DNA of 64,000 nucleotides from assembly GCA_026392465.1 (NCBI GenBank), contig JAPLCA010000030.1, forward strand, positions 1 through 64,000, read 5' to 3'. The stretch comes from Propionibacteriales bacterium. Lineage in GTDB: Bacteria > Actinomycetota > Actinomycetes > Propionibacteriales > Nocardioidaceae. The translations under genes and the position numbers were made by a program. Of this stretch, positions 53,971 through 62,094 are shown one piece after another. Each line of letters begins with the position of its first letter. Position 1 is the first letter of the stretch. The notes below the pieces were generated by a model. That model saw only the letters and a program-made list of their open reading frames with translations, searched no databases and was not told the DNA's origin.

Positions 53971-54630
53971 GTGAGGATCACCCGACTCGGGCACGCCGCC
54001 CTGCTCCTGGAGACCGAACAGGCCCGCGTGCTCGTCGACCCCGGCGCCTTCAGCCTCGACGACGCGTTCACCGCGCGCGACCTGGACGCCGTCGTCGTCA
54101 CGCACCAGCACCCCGACCACCTGCACCCGGACCGCGCACGCGAGGTCGTCGAGGCGAACCCGCAGGCGCTCTTCGTCGCCGACCCCGAGACGGCGGAGCA
54201 GCAGGGAGAGCCGTGGCAGGGCCACCGGGCGGGCCACGTGACGGAGGTCGGCGACCTCACGCTGACCGGCGTGGGCGAGCGGCACGCCGTCATCCTCCCG
54301 GCGCTGCCGGTCGTCGCGAACGTCGGTCTGCTCGTGGAGGGACCGTCGGTCGACGGGGGCCGCGTGCGCCTGTTCCACCCCGGCGACTCCTACGCGTCGA
54401 TCCCCGAGGGTGTCGACGTCCTCGCCCTCCCCCTCAGCGCGCCGTGGGCCCGGATCGCCGACACCGTCGAGTTCCTGCAGACGGTGGCGCCGTCGAGCCT
54501 GCTGCCGATCCACGACGCGACCATCTCCGACGTCGCCTACGGCGTGTACTGGAACCACGTCGTGAACTTCGGTGGGGTCGATCCCGACCGCGCCCACCGG
54601 CTGACGCCCGGCCAGAGCCTCGACGTCTGA
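53971..54630 (+). CDS. Metallo-beta-lactamase-fold hydrolase (UlaG-like)
   Basis: A 219-residue MBL-fold protein. RITRLGHAALLLETEQARVL at the start and THQHPDHLHPDR (about residues 44-55, HxHxDH-like zinc site, here HQHPDH) are family-typical; further metal ligands are His in GHRAGHV/GERHAV and Asp in FHPGDSY. It belongs to the beta-lactamase_3/UlaG group, metal-dependent hydrolases of diverse phosphoesters or lactones. GTG 53971. The next gene begins 1 nt after its stop. Confidence 0.86.
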   Translation: MRITRLGHAALLLETEQARVLVDPGAFSLDDAFTARDLDAVVVTHQHPDHLHPDRAREVVEANPQALFVADPETAEQQGEPWQGHRAGHVTEVGDLTLTGVGERHAVILPALPVVANVGLLVEGPSVDGGRVRLFHPGDSYASIPEGVDVLALPLSAPWARIADTVEFLQTVAPSSLLPIHDATISDVAYGVYWNHVVNFGGVDPDRAHRLTPGQSLDV

Positions 54631-54631
54631 G

Positions 54632-55601
54632 GTGGAGCACCCCCTCCTGCGGGCCGCGACGGTCCCGCTCATGCTGCTGGTCGGCGCCCTCATCACCCTG
54701 CAGTCCCGGGTCAACGGATCGCTCGCCGGCCAGCTCGGGGAGGGTCTGCGGGCGGGCGCCCTGGCCGCGGTCGTCAGCTTCGGCAGCGGGCTGCTCCTGC
54801 TGAGCGTCGTCGTGCTGTCGCACCCACGCCGCCGCGCCGGCCTGCGCCGCGTCCTCGACGCGCTGCGCGACCCCGCCGCCGGCGGCGACCGGCCGCGGCT
54901 GCGGCCCGTGCACCTGCTCGGCGGGCTGGGCGGGGCGTTCTTCGTGGCGTCCCAGGGCATCGCCGTCGGCGTCATCGGCGTGGCCCTGTTCATCGTCGCG
55001 TTCACGGCGGGTCAGTCGGTGGCGTCGCTCGTGGTCGACCACGTGGGCCTCGGTCCGGGCGGGCACGAGCCCGTGTCGCGGCCGAGGGCCGTGGCGGCCC
55101 TGTTCGCGGTGGCCGCCGTCACCGTCAAGGTCCTCGGCGACCTCGACGGCAGCCACCTGGGGCTGTCGCTGCTGCTCGCCTCGCTCGCCCTCGTGGCGGG
55201 ATGCCTCCAGGCGGTGCAGCAGGCCTTCAACGGCAAGATCTCCGCCATCGGCGGGCCGCTGGTGACCACCTGGAACAACTTCCTGGTCGGCACGTCGGCG
55301 CTCGTCGTGCTGCTCCTCGTCAGCCTCCTCGTGCCGGGGGGACGTCGACGGGTTCCCCACGCAGTGGTGGTACTACGTCGGCGGTGTACTCGGCATCGGC
55401 TTCATCGCCATCTCCGCGGTCACGGTGCAGATCCACGGCGTGCTGGTGCTCGGGCTCTGCTCGATCGCCGGCCAGGTCGTCGCGGCGGAGGTCATCGAGG
55501 TGCTCGACCCCTCCGTCGAGGTGTCGTGGCTGGGGCTGCTGGGCGGTCTGCTGGCCGTCGTCGGCGTGGTCGTCGCGCTCGCGACACGGCGCCGCACCTG
55601 A
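54632..55601 (+). pseudogene. DMT (DUF606/YdcZ-like) permease interrupted by a one-base frameshift
   Basis: Frame 1 encodes the first four-fifths of a ten-helix DUF606-type transporter (LMLLVGALITLQSRVNGSLA, FFVASQGIAVGVIGVALFIV, AVQQAFNGKISAIGGPLVTT). At a run of six G (55336-55341) the reading frame is lost. In the neighbouring frame the rest of the protein continues perfectly (FPTQWWYYVGGVLGIGFIA, VLGLCSIAGQVVAAEVIEVL) to TGA at 55599-55601. Removing one G restores a full-length protein. Either a recent mutation or a sequencing/homopolymer error. Confidence 0.85.
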
Positions 55602-55610
55602 CCGCTTGTC

Positions 55611-55633
55611 CTATCTCACTTGTGAGATAGCCT
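55611..55633 (+). promoter_or_regulatory. Palindromic operator overlapping the -10 of the HTH-MurA gene
   Basis: CTATCTCAC (55611-55619), TT, GTGAGATAG (55622-55630): perfect 9-bp arms. The -10-like hexamer TAGCCT (55628-55633) overlaps the right arm and ends 6 nt before GTG 55640, so the transcript is probably leaderless. The most likely binder is the XRE domain encoded immediately downstream. Confidence 0.65.
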
Positions 55634-55639
55634 GGTCGG

Positions 55640-57175
55640 GTGAGCGCACGCGACGACTACCTGGCCCGTATCGGCACCCTCATCCGCGACGCCCGTCAGC
55701 ACAGTGGACTGACGCAGTCAGAGCTGGCGACGGAGCTGCGGACCAGCCAGAGCGCGGTGAACCGCATCGAGAAGGGCCAGCAGAACCTGACGCTGGAGAT
55801 GATCGCCCGGATCGGCACCGCCCTCGACTCCGAGATCGTGAGCGTCGGCACGTCCGGCCCCAGCCACCTGCGGGTCAAGGGCGGCACGCAGCTGTCGGGC
55901 GCGATCGACGTGAAGTCGAGCAAGAACGCCGGGGTCGCGCTGCTGTGCGCCTCGCTGCTGAACGAGGGCACCACGATCCTGCGCAAGGTCGCGCGGATCG
56001 AGGAGGTCAACCGGCTGCTCGAGGTGCTGTCGTCTATCGGCGTCCGCACCCGCTGGCTCGGCGACGATGGCGACCTCGAGCTGGTCGTCCCCGCCCAGCT
56101 CGACCTCGCCGCCATGGACGAGACCGCGGCCCGACGCACCCGCAGCATCATCATGTTCCTCGGCCCCCTGATGCACAGGGTCGACCAGTTCGAGCTGCCC
56201 TACGCGGGAGGCTGCGACCTCGGCACCCGCACCGTCGAGCCGCACATGACGGCGCTGCGCCCCTTCGGGCTGAAGGTCGTCGCGACCGAGGGCAGCTACC
56301 ACGTCGACGCCGCCCGCGGCGTCGGTCCGGAGCGGCCGATCGTGCTCACCGAGCGCGGCGACACCGTGACCGAGAACGCGCTGCTCGCGGCCGCGCGGTA
56401 CGACGGGGTCACCGTCATCCGCAACGCGAGCCCGAACTACATGGTGCAGGACCTCTGCTTCTTCCTGGAGAAGCTCGGCGTCGGCATCGAGGGCATCGGC
56501 ACGACGACGCTGCGCGTGACCGGCAAGCCGCGGATCAACACCGACGTCGACTACGCGCCGAGCGAGGACCCGATCGAGGCGATGAGCCTCATCGCCGCCG
56601 CCATCGTCACCCAGTCGAGCATCACGGTGCGCCGCGTGCCCATCGAGTTCATGGAGATCGAGCTGGCGCTGCTGGAGGAGATGGGCTTCCGCTACGACCG
56701 CAGCACCGAGTACGCGGCCGAGAACGGCCAGACCCGTCTGGTGGACATCACGACGTACCCCTCGGAGCTGCGGGCACCCATCGACAAGGTGCACCCGATG
56801 CCCTTCCCGGGGCTCAACATCGACAACCTGCCGTTCTTCGCGGTCATCGCGGCGACCGCGCAGGGCCAGACGCTGCTGCACGACTGGGTCTACGAGAACC
56901 GCGCGATCTACCTGACCGAGCTGAACAAGCTCGGCGCCCGCGTCAAGCTGCTCGACCCCCACCGCGTGCTGGTCGACGGTCCGACGCACTGGAGCGGCAC
57001 CGAGATCGTGTGCCCGCCCGCGCTGCGGCCCGCCGTCGTCATCCTGCTCGCCATGCTGGCGGCGAAGGGCACGTCGGTGCTGCGCAGCGTCTACGTGATC
57101 AACCGCGGCTACGAGGACCTCGCCGAGCGCCTCAACGCCCTGGGCGCCCAGATCGAGACCTTCCGCGACATCTGA
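55640..57175 (+). CDS. XRE-HTH/MurA-like (UDP-GlcNAc enolpyruvyltransferase) fusion
   Basis: A 511-residue fusion. Residues about 6-65 are an XRE/Cro HTH (LIRDARQHSGLTQSELATEL, SQSAVNRIEKGQQNLTLEM). Residues about 72-511 are an EPSP/MurA domain (HLRVKGGTQLSGAIDVKSSK). The MurA lysine (Lys95, SSKNAGVAL) and the catalytic loop cysteine (Cys192, AGGCDLGTRT) are kept, as are NIDNLPFFAVIAATAQGQ and a final RGYEDLAERLNALGA. The usual FPTDxQAQ motif is replaced by YAPSEDPIEAMS, so substrate handling may differ from MurA of peptidoglycan synthesis. It may be a regulator sensing a cell-wall precursor, or an enzyme with self-regulation. Confidence 0.88.
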   Translation: MSARDDYLARIGTLIRDARQHSGLTQSELATELRTSQSAVNRIEKGQQNLTLEMIARIGTALDSEIVSVGTSGPSHLRVKGGTQLSGAIDVKSSKNAGVALLCASLLNEGTTILRKVARIEEVNRLLEVLSSIGVRTRWLGDDGDLELVVPAQLDLAAMDETAARRTRSIIMFLGPLMHRVDQFELPYAGGCDLGTRTVEPHMTALRPFGLKVVATEGSYHVDAARGVGPERPIVLTERGDTVTENALLAAARYDGVTVIRNASPNYMVQDLCFFLEKLGVGIEGIGTTTLRVTGKPRINTDVDYAPSEDPIEAMSLIAAAIVTQSSITVRRVPIEFMEIELALLEEMGFRYDRSTEYAAENGQTRLVDITTYPSELRAPIDKVHPMPFPGLNIDNLPFFAVIAATAQGQTLLHDWVYENRAIYLTELNKLGARVKLLDPHRVLVDGPTHWSGTEIVCPPALRPAVVILLAMLAAKGTSVLRSVYVINRGYEDLAERLNALGAQIETFRDI

Positions 57176-57239
57176 CCGTCGTCGCCGGGGCCGCGCGGCG
57201 CACCCGACACTGGCCCCGTGGCGGGCTAGCGTGGTCGGC

Positions 57240-58025
57240 GTGTCCCCGCACCCCTACCTCGACGCGCCTCTCCCCCTCGCGCTCGCGCACCGCGGAGGCG
57301 CCGGACTCCCGGTGAACGACGGCATCGAGAACACCCTGACGGCGTTCCGCAACGCCGTGGGCCTCGGGTACGTCTTCCTGGAGACCGACGTCCACGTCTC
57401 GGCCGACGGCGTCGTGTACGCGTTCCACGACGAGCACCTCGGGCGTATGACCGGTGTCGAGACGCCGATCGCGGCGCTGACGTCGGCCGAGATCGACCGC
57501 GTGCCCATCGCCGGCCGCGAGCCGGTGCCCCGTCTCGCCGACCTCCTCGCGTCGCTGCCCGACGCCCGGTTCAACATCGACGTCAAGGCCGACGGAGCCG
57601 TGGAGGCGACCGTGCGGGTCGTGCAGGAGGCCGGGGCGCAGGCGCGGGTGTGCCTGGCGTCGTTCTCCGGGGCCCGCCTCGGCCGGCTCCGCGCGCTGTG
57701 CCCCGACGCGGCCCGTTCGGGCGGCCCGCTCGAGATCGCCGCGCTCAAGCTCGGCCCGACCCGGTGGCTCCGGCGGCTCGCGGCACGTCGCGGCGTGCAC
57801 TGCGTGCAGGTGCCCGTGCGACGCGGACCGGTCACCGTCGTCACGCCGCGCTTCGTCCGGCGCGCGCACGAGACCGGCCTGCAGGTCCACGTCTGGACCG
57901 TCGATGACCCCGCGGAGATGAGAACGTTGCTCGAGATCGGCGTCGACGGGATCGTCACCGACCGGCCCGACGTCCTGCGCGACGTCCTGGAGGAACGAGG
58001 AAGCTGGCCCGATGAGCATCGCTGA
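57240..58025 (+). CDS. Glycerophosphodiester phosphodiesterase
   Basis: A 261-residue GDPD TIM-barrel enzyme hydrolysing glycerophosphodiesters to glycerol 3-phosphate and an alcohol. Catalytic motif ALAHRGGAGLPVNDGIENT (His-Arg...Glu-Asn) near the N-terminus, ETDVHVSADGVVYAFHDEHL with metal Glu/Asp and second His, NIDVKAD, and VHVWTVDDPAEM near the end. No signal peptide, so cytoplasmic. GTG 57240 follows TAGCGT (57227-57232) by 7 nt. Overlaps the MFS gene start by 14 nt. Confidence 0.9.
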   Translation: MSPHPYLDAPLPLALAHRGGAGLPVNDGIENTLTAFRNAVGLGYVFLETDVHVSADGVVYAFHDEHLGRMTGVETPIAALTSAEIDRVPIAGREPVPRLADLLASLPDARFNIDVKADGAVEATVRVVQEAGAQARVCLASFSGARLGRLRALCPDAARSGGPLEIAALKLGPTRWLRRLAARRGVHCVQVPVRRGPVTVVTPRFVRRAHETGLQVHVWTVDDPAEMRTLLEIGVDGIVTDRPDVLRDVLEERGSWPDEHR

Positions 58026-59337
58026 GCCGGGCGACGCCGTCGCCCACCGCACCCGGACCGGACAGGTCGTCGCCTGGTCGCTCTGGGACTGGGGGTCCGC
58101 GGCCTTCAACGCCGTCATCGTCACGTTCGTCTTCTCGGTCTACCTCACCGACAGCGTCGGCAAGGGCCTGCCGGGCCCGGTCTCGCCGAGCACCTGGCTC
58201 GCGTGGTCCATCGCCGCCGCGTCGCTCGTCATCGCCGTGCTCGCGCCCGTCCTCGGCCAACGCTCCGACGGCGGCGGGCGCCGCAAGCGCTCGCTCGCGC
58301 TGCTCACCGGCGCCGTCGTCACCTGCATGGCGCTGATGTTCTTCGTCAAGGACGACTACCACCACCTGTGGCTGGGCCTGCTGCTCCTGGCGGTCGGCAC
58401 GGTGCTGTTCGAGCTGGCGCAGGTGCCGTACTTCGCGATGCTGCGGCAGGTGTCCACGCCCGCGACGGTGGGCCGGGTCTCCGGCATCGGCTGGGGGTTC
58501 GGCTACCTCGGCGGCATCGTCCTCCTGCTCGTGGTGTTCCTCGGCTTCATCAGCGGTGACGGCGGCCTGCTGGGCGTGTCGACCGACGAGGGACTCAACA
58601 TCCGCGTCGTCGCGGTCGTCTCGGCCGCCTGGTTCCTCGTCTTCGCCCTCCCCGTGCTGCTCGCCGTCCCGGAGCTTCCGGCGGAGGCGAGCCCGCTCCC
58701 CCGTGCCGGCTTCGTGGAGTCCTACCGGGTGCTGTTCGCCGAGCTGCGCGCCATGTGGCGCGACGACCGCGTGACGCTGCAGTTCCTGCTCGCGAGCGCC
58801 CTGTTCCGCGACGGCCTGGCGGGCGTGTTCACCTTCGGCGGCGTGATCGCCGTGTCCGTGTACGGGTTCACCAGCGACACCGTCATCTACTTCGCGATCG
58901 CCGCGAACGTCGCGGCGGCGGGCGGTGCCATCGTCGCGGGACGGCTCGACGACCGGCTCGGCCCGCGCCGCGTCATCGTGTTCTCGCTGGTGTCGCTGAT
59001 CGTGGTCGGCGTGGTGCTCGTCTTCGTCCACGGCACGGCCGGGTTCTGGGTCTTCGGCCTGCTCCTGTGCCTGTTCGTCGGTCCGGCGCAGTCGGCGTCC
59101 CGCACCTACCTCGCACGGCTCACCGCCCCGGGCAAGGAGGGCCAGAACTTCGGTCTCTACGCGATGACCGGGCGAGCGGCGTCGTTCCTCGCGCCGACGT
59201 TCTTCGGTCTCTTCGCCTTCGTCGGCGGGGACGACCGGTGGGGCATCCTCGGGCTCATCCTCGTGCTCGGTCTGGGCCTCGTCGCCCTGCTGCTCGTGCC
59301 GGCCCTGCTGCGCGACAAGGCACTCGAGATGCGCTGA
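58012..59337 (+). CDS. MFS transporter, UMF1/Atg22-like
   Basis: A 441-residue 12-helix transporter. The N-terminal WSLWDWGSAAFNAVIVTFVF and the absence of the usual loop-2 motif, with FELAQVPYFAMLRQVSTPAT, fit the UMF1/vacuole-effluxer (YxiO) group. LVPALLRDKALEMR ends it. ATG 58012 lies inside the GDPD end (14-nt overlap), so translation is coupled. It might export products linked to GDPD, but this is inference. Confidence 0.87.
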   Translation: MSIAEPGDAVAHRTRTGQVVAWSLWDWGSAAFNAVIVTFVFSVYLTDSVGKGLPGPVSPSTWLAWSIAAASLVIAVLAPVLGQRSDGGGRRKRSLALLTGAVVTCMALMFFVKDDYHHLWLGLLLLAVGTVLFELAQVPYFAMLRQVSTPATVGRVSGIGWGFGYLGGIVLLLVVFLGFISGDGGLLGVSTDEGLNIRVVAVVSAAWFLVFALPVLLAVPELPAEASPLPRAGFVESYRVLFAELRAMWRDDRVTLQFLLASALFRDGLAGVFTFGGVIAVSVYGFTSDTVIYFAIAANVAAAGGAIVAGRLDDRLGPRRVIVFSLVSLIVVGVVLVFVHGTAGFWVFGLLLCLFVGPAQSASRTYLARLTAPGKEGQNFGLYAMTGRAASFLAPTFFGLFAFVGGDDRWGILGLILVLGLGLVALLLVPALLRDKALEMR

Positions 59338-59349
59338 CCCGCTCCTCAG

Positions 59350-59376
59350 GGGAATCTCAAGGGGGTGACCTACGTT
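59350..59376 (+). promoter_or_regulatory. SigR/SigH-type promoter of rbpA
   Basis: GGGAAT (59350-59355), an 18-nt spacer and GTT (59374-59376, in ACGTTG) match the GGGAAT-N18-GTT consensus of thiol-stress SigR/SigH sigma factors, 23 nt before the rbpA ATG. In Streptomyces rbpA is a known member of the SigR regulon, so the match is expected and supports the call. Confidence 0.75.
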
Positions 59377-59399
59377 GTCACCTACGAGAGGAGTGACCC

Positions 59400-59774
59400 A
59401 TGGCTGAACGAGCACTGCGGGGGGCCCGGCTGGGCGCCCAGAGCTTCGAGGACGAGCGCGGGGTCGAGATGGCCCCTCGTCAGGAGATCGAGTACGTCTG
59501 CGACGACGGGCACAGCTTCCTGGTCGTGATGTCCGACGAGGCCGAGATCCCCTACGAGTGGGAGGACCCGAAGACGGGTCGTATCGGCCGCCTTCGCGAC
59601 GGCACCGCGCCGGAGAAGAAGGAGGAGAAGGCAGCACGCACCCACTGGGACATGCTGCTGGAGCGCCGCTCGGAGACCGAGCTGGAGGAGATCCTCACCG
59701 AGCGCCTGGAGCTGCTGCGCTCCGGCGAGATCGGCCCGCCCCACCTGCACCGCCGCAAGAAGAAGTCCGCCTGA
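59400..59774 (+). CDS. rbpA: RNA polymerase-binding protein RbpA
   Basis: A 124-residue activator that binds the principal sigma factor and stabilises open promoter complexes. It has an N-terminal RALRGARLGAQSFEDERGVE, central core EYVCDDGHSFLVVMSDEAEI, a basic linker and a C-terminal sigma-interaction helix THWDMLLERRSETELEEILT. Only one Cys (VCDDGH) is present; the usual WEC cysteine is replaced (YEWEDP), so no full zinc site is expected. ATG has GAGAGGAG about 7 nt upstream. A SigR-type promoter precedes it. Confidence 0.95.
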   Translation: MAERALRGARLGAQSFEDERGVEMAPRQEIEYVCDDGHSFLVVMSDEAEIPYEWEDPKTGRIGRLRDGTAPEKKEEKAARTHWDMLLERRSETELEEILTERLELLRSGEIGPPHLHRRKKKSA

Positions 59775-59775
59775 C

Positions 59776-60585
59776 TCAGCGGGGCTCGCGCCCCGCGTCG
59801 GTCGACGACCCGAGACCCCGGCCCGGCGCCGGGGTCTCGCCGTGTCCGGGGGCGATCCGGCGTGCGCGGCGGCGGTGGCCCGGGACGAGCCGCGCCAGGC
59901 CCCACAGCGTGACGCGCCAGAGCGCCTCCCGGACGATCGAGGAGCTCATCTTCGACGTGCCGAGCTCCCGCTCGACGAACGTCACCGGCACCTCCACGAC
60001 CCGCAGGCCCGCCTCGTGGACGCGGCGGGTCATGTCGATCTGGAAGCAGTAGCCCTGCGACGCCACACCCGCGACGTCGATACGACGCAGCGTGTCGGAG
60101 CGGAACGCGCGGAACCCGGCCGTCGCGTCGTGCACGGGCAGCCCGAGCGCGAGCCGTGCGTAGAGCGTGCCCCCACGGGAGATCAGCCGTCGGTACCACG
60201 GCCAGTTGACGACGGAGCCGCCGGCGACCCAGCGCGACCCGATGACGAGGTCGGCCGTCCGGGCGGCCTCGACGAGCGAGTCGAGCTCCTCCGGCAGGTG
60301 GGAGCCGTCGGCGTCCATCTCGACGAGCACGTCGTACCCGCGCTGCAGGCCCCAGGCGAAGCCGGCCCGGTACGCGACGCCGAGGCCGGCCTTGCCGCTG
60401 CGGTGCATCACGTGGACCCCAGGGTCCGTCGCCGCCACCTGCTCGGCGAGGTCGCCCGTGCCGTCGGGCGACGCGTCGTCGACCACGAGCACGTCGGCGT
60501 CGGGCACCGACGTGCGCAGACGCTGCAGCACCCCCGGGAGGCTGTCCGCCTCCTCGTAGGTCGGCATGACGACCAGGACCCTCAC
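59776..60585 (-). CDS. ppm1: Polyprenol monophosphomannose synthase (GT2)
   Basis: A 269-residue GT2 enzyme moving mannose from GDP-mannose to polyprenol phosphate. LVVMPTYEEADSLPGVLQRL, VVDDASPDGTGDLA, the DADGSH motif (about residues 90-95) and TAGFRAFRSDTLRRID are DPM1-typical. A basic tail follows (RRRARRIAPGHGE). Overlaps the lnt stop by 4 nt. In mycobacteria the two activities are fused in one Ppm1; here they are separate, coupled genes. The end of the gene hosts the rbpA terminator. Confidence 0.93.
   Translation of the reverse strand: MRVLVVMPTYEEADSLPGVLQRLRTSVPDADVLVVDDASPDGTGDLAEQVAATDPGVHVMHRSGKAGLGVAYRAGFAWGLQRGYDVLVEMDADGSHLPEELDSLVEAARTADLVIGSRWVAGGSVVNWPWYRRLISRGGTLYARLALGLPVHDATAGFRAFRSDTLRRIDVAGVASQGYCFQIDMTRRVHEAGLRVVEVPVTFVERELGTSKMSSSIVREALWRVTLWGLARLVPGHRRRARRIAPGHGETPAPGRGLGSSTDAGREPR
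59779..59839. terminator. Two hairpins after rbpA, inside the 3' end of ppm1
   Basis: GCGGGGC/GCCCCGC (59779-59785 with 59790-59796) and CGAGACCCCGGC/GCCGGGGTCTCG (59811-59822 with 59828-59839, 5-nt loop). The stronger second hairpin lies within the coding sequence of the convergent ppm1 gene and can stop rbpA transcription. Confidence 0.7.
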
Positions 60586-62081
60586 CCGTGCTCCCTCCGA
60601 CGCGACCGGCGCAGGTCACGCGCTCCGAGGACCCAGCCTAGGAGACCGAGGGTCACCAGCGCGACGGCCGGCCAGCGTCCGGCGCGCGTCGCGGGGGTCT
60701 GGCCCGTCGCGGTGCCGACGTCGGCGACGAGCGTCGCAGGCTGCTCCCGCGGCGCCTCGGCCACGACGCGACCGCTCGCGTCGATGATGCCGCTGATGCC
60801 GTTCGTGGACGGCACGACGACCCAGCGTCCGGTCTCGATGGCCCGCAGGCGCGAGATCTTGAACTGCTGGTCGGGCTGCGACGTCCCGGTGAAGCTCGCG
60901 TTGCTGGTCTGCACGACGAGCACCTCGGCGCCGCCGCGCACGGCCTGCTCCACGACGCCGTCGTAGGCGATGTCCCAGCAGATGGTGTCGCCGACGACGA
61001 CCGAGCCGGCCCGCAGGTCGCCGGCGCGTCGACCGGGCAGCATGTCGCGCGGGATGTCGCGGTCGACGCGTGGCACGAGGTCGCCCAGCTCGCGCCGGAA
61101 CGGCACGTACTCGCCGTACGGCACCAGCTTGCGCTTCACGTACACCTCGCCGGGGCCGTCGCCGTCCCAGACGATGCCGGCGTTGTAGGCGGTGCGGTCG
61201 GAGAGGCCGTCGAGGATCGCGCCGACGAGGATCGGCGCACCGAGCTGCTGCACGAGCGACTGGATCCGACCGGCCAGGACCGGGTCGGTGAACGGGTCGA
61301 CGTCGAGCGCGTTCTCGGGCCAGACGACGAGGTCCGGGGCGCGCTCGGTGCCGGCCGACACCGCGTCGGCGTAGCGCTGCGTCTCGGCGAGGTGCAGGGC
61401 ACCGATCTCGCCCCGCGGCCAGGTGAGGAAGGCCCCGGGCGTGTCGCCCTGGATCGCCGCGATCCTGCGCTCCGGCCCGCCGCCGGCGAGACCGGACGGG
61501 AGGAACAGGCCGGCCACGACCACCGCCACGACGACGCCGACGGCCAGCGACCGCCGGGCGATCCCGGCGCCGGCGAGCACGACGAGCATCGCCGCGAGCA
61601 GGAAGAGCAGCGCCGACGTGCCGGGCATGCCGACGAGGCGCGCGTAAGGGGCCAGCGGGGTATCGACCGCGGTGTGGGCCAGCCTGCCCCAGGGGAACCC
61701 GCTGAACGGGAACCCGCTGCGCACCTGCTCCCCGAGCACCCACGCAGCAGCACCCCAGAGCGGCCAGCCCGGCAACCGCAAGGCGGCTCGCAGTGGCACG
61801 GCGATGACGGCGAGCATCACGACCTGTGCCGCGACCAGGGCGACGTAGGCACCGCTGCTCACCGCGTTCATCCACCAGATGAGCGGACCCATGAAGGCCG
61901 TGCCGTACAGCGCGCCTGAGAGCAGCACCGCCGCGACGCGCGCGTCACGCTGGCGGCGCAGCACCCACACGAGGAGCGCGACGCCGACGATCATGGCGTA
62001 GGGCACCGACCACGGGTCGAACGCGGCCGCGCTGAGCAGTCCCGCGACCGCGGAGCACGGCGCCGCCAGCCACCACCTCAC
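60582..62081 (-). CDS. lnt: Apolipoprotein N-acyltransferase
   Basis: A 499-residue membrane enzyme that N-acylates lipoproteins at their N-terminal Cys. About six N-terminal helices (residues 5-200) precede a periplasmic-type nitrilase domain with the catalytic triad: Glu in VVWPENALDV, Lys in VKRKLVPYGEYVPFR, Cys in GDTICWDIAYDG. GTG 62081 starts 13 nt after the M24 peptidase stop. Coupled to ppm1, whose product feeds lipoprotein mannosylation in actinobacteria. Confidence 0.92.
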   Translation of the reverse strand: MRWWLAAPCSAVAGLLSAAAFDPWSVPYAMIVGVALLVWVLRRQRDARVAAVLLSGALYGTAFMGPLIWWMNAVSSGAYVALVAAQVVMLAVIAVPLRAALRLPGWPLWGAAAWVLGEQVRSGFPFSGFPWGRLAHTAVDTPLAPYARLVGMPGTSALLFLLAAMLVVLAGAGIARRSLAVGVVVAVVVAGLFLPSGLAGGGPERRIAAIQGDTPGAFLTWPRGEIGALHLAETQRYADAVSAGTERAPDLVVWPENALDVDPFTDPVLAGRIQSLVQQLGAPILVGAILDGLSDRTAYNAGIVWDGDGPGEVYVKRKLVPYGEYVPFRRELGDLVPRVDRDIPRDMLPGRRAGDLRAGSVVVGDTICWDIAYDGVVEQAVRGGAEVLVVQTSNASFTGTSQPDQQFKISRLRAIETGRWVVVPSTNGISGIIDASGRVVAEAPREQPATLVADVGTATGQTPATRAGRWPAVALVTLGLLGWVLGARDLRRSRRREHG

Positions 62082-62094
62082 GGCCGGTGCCGGG

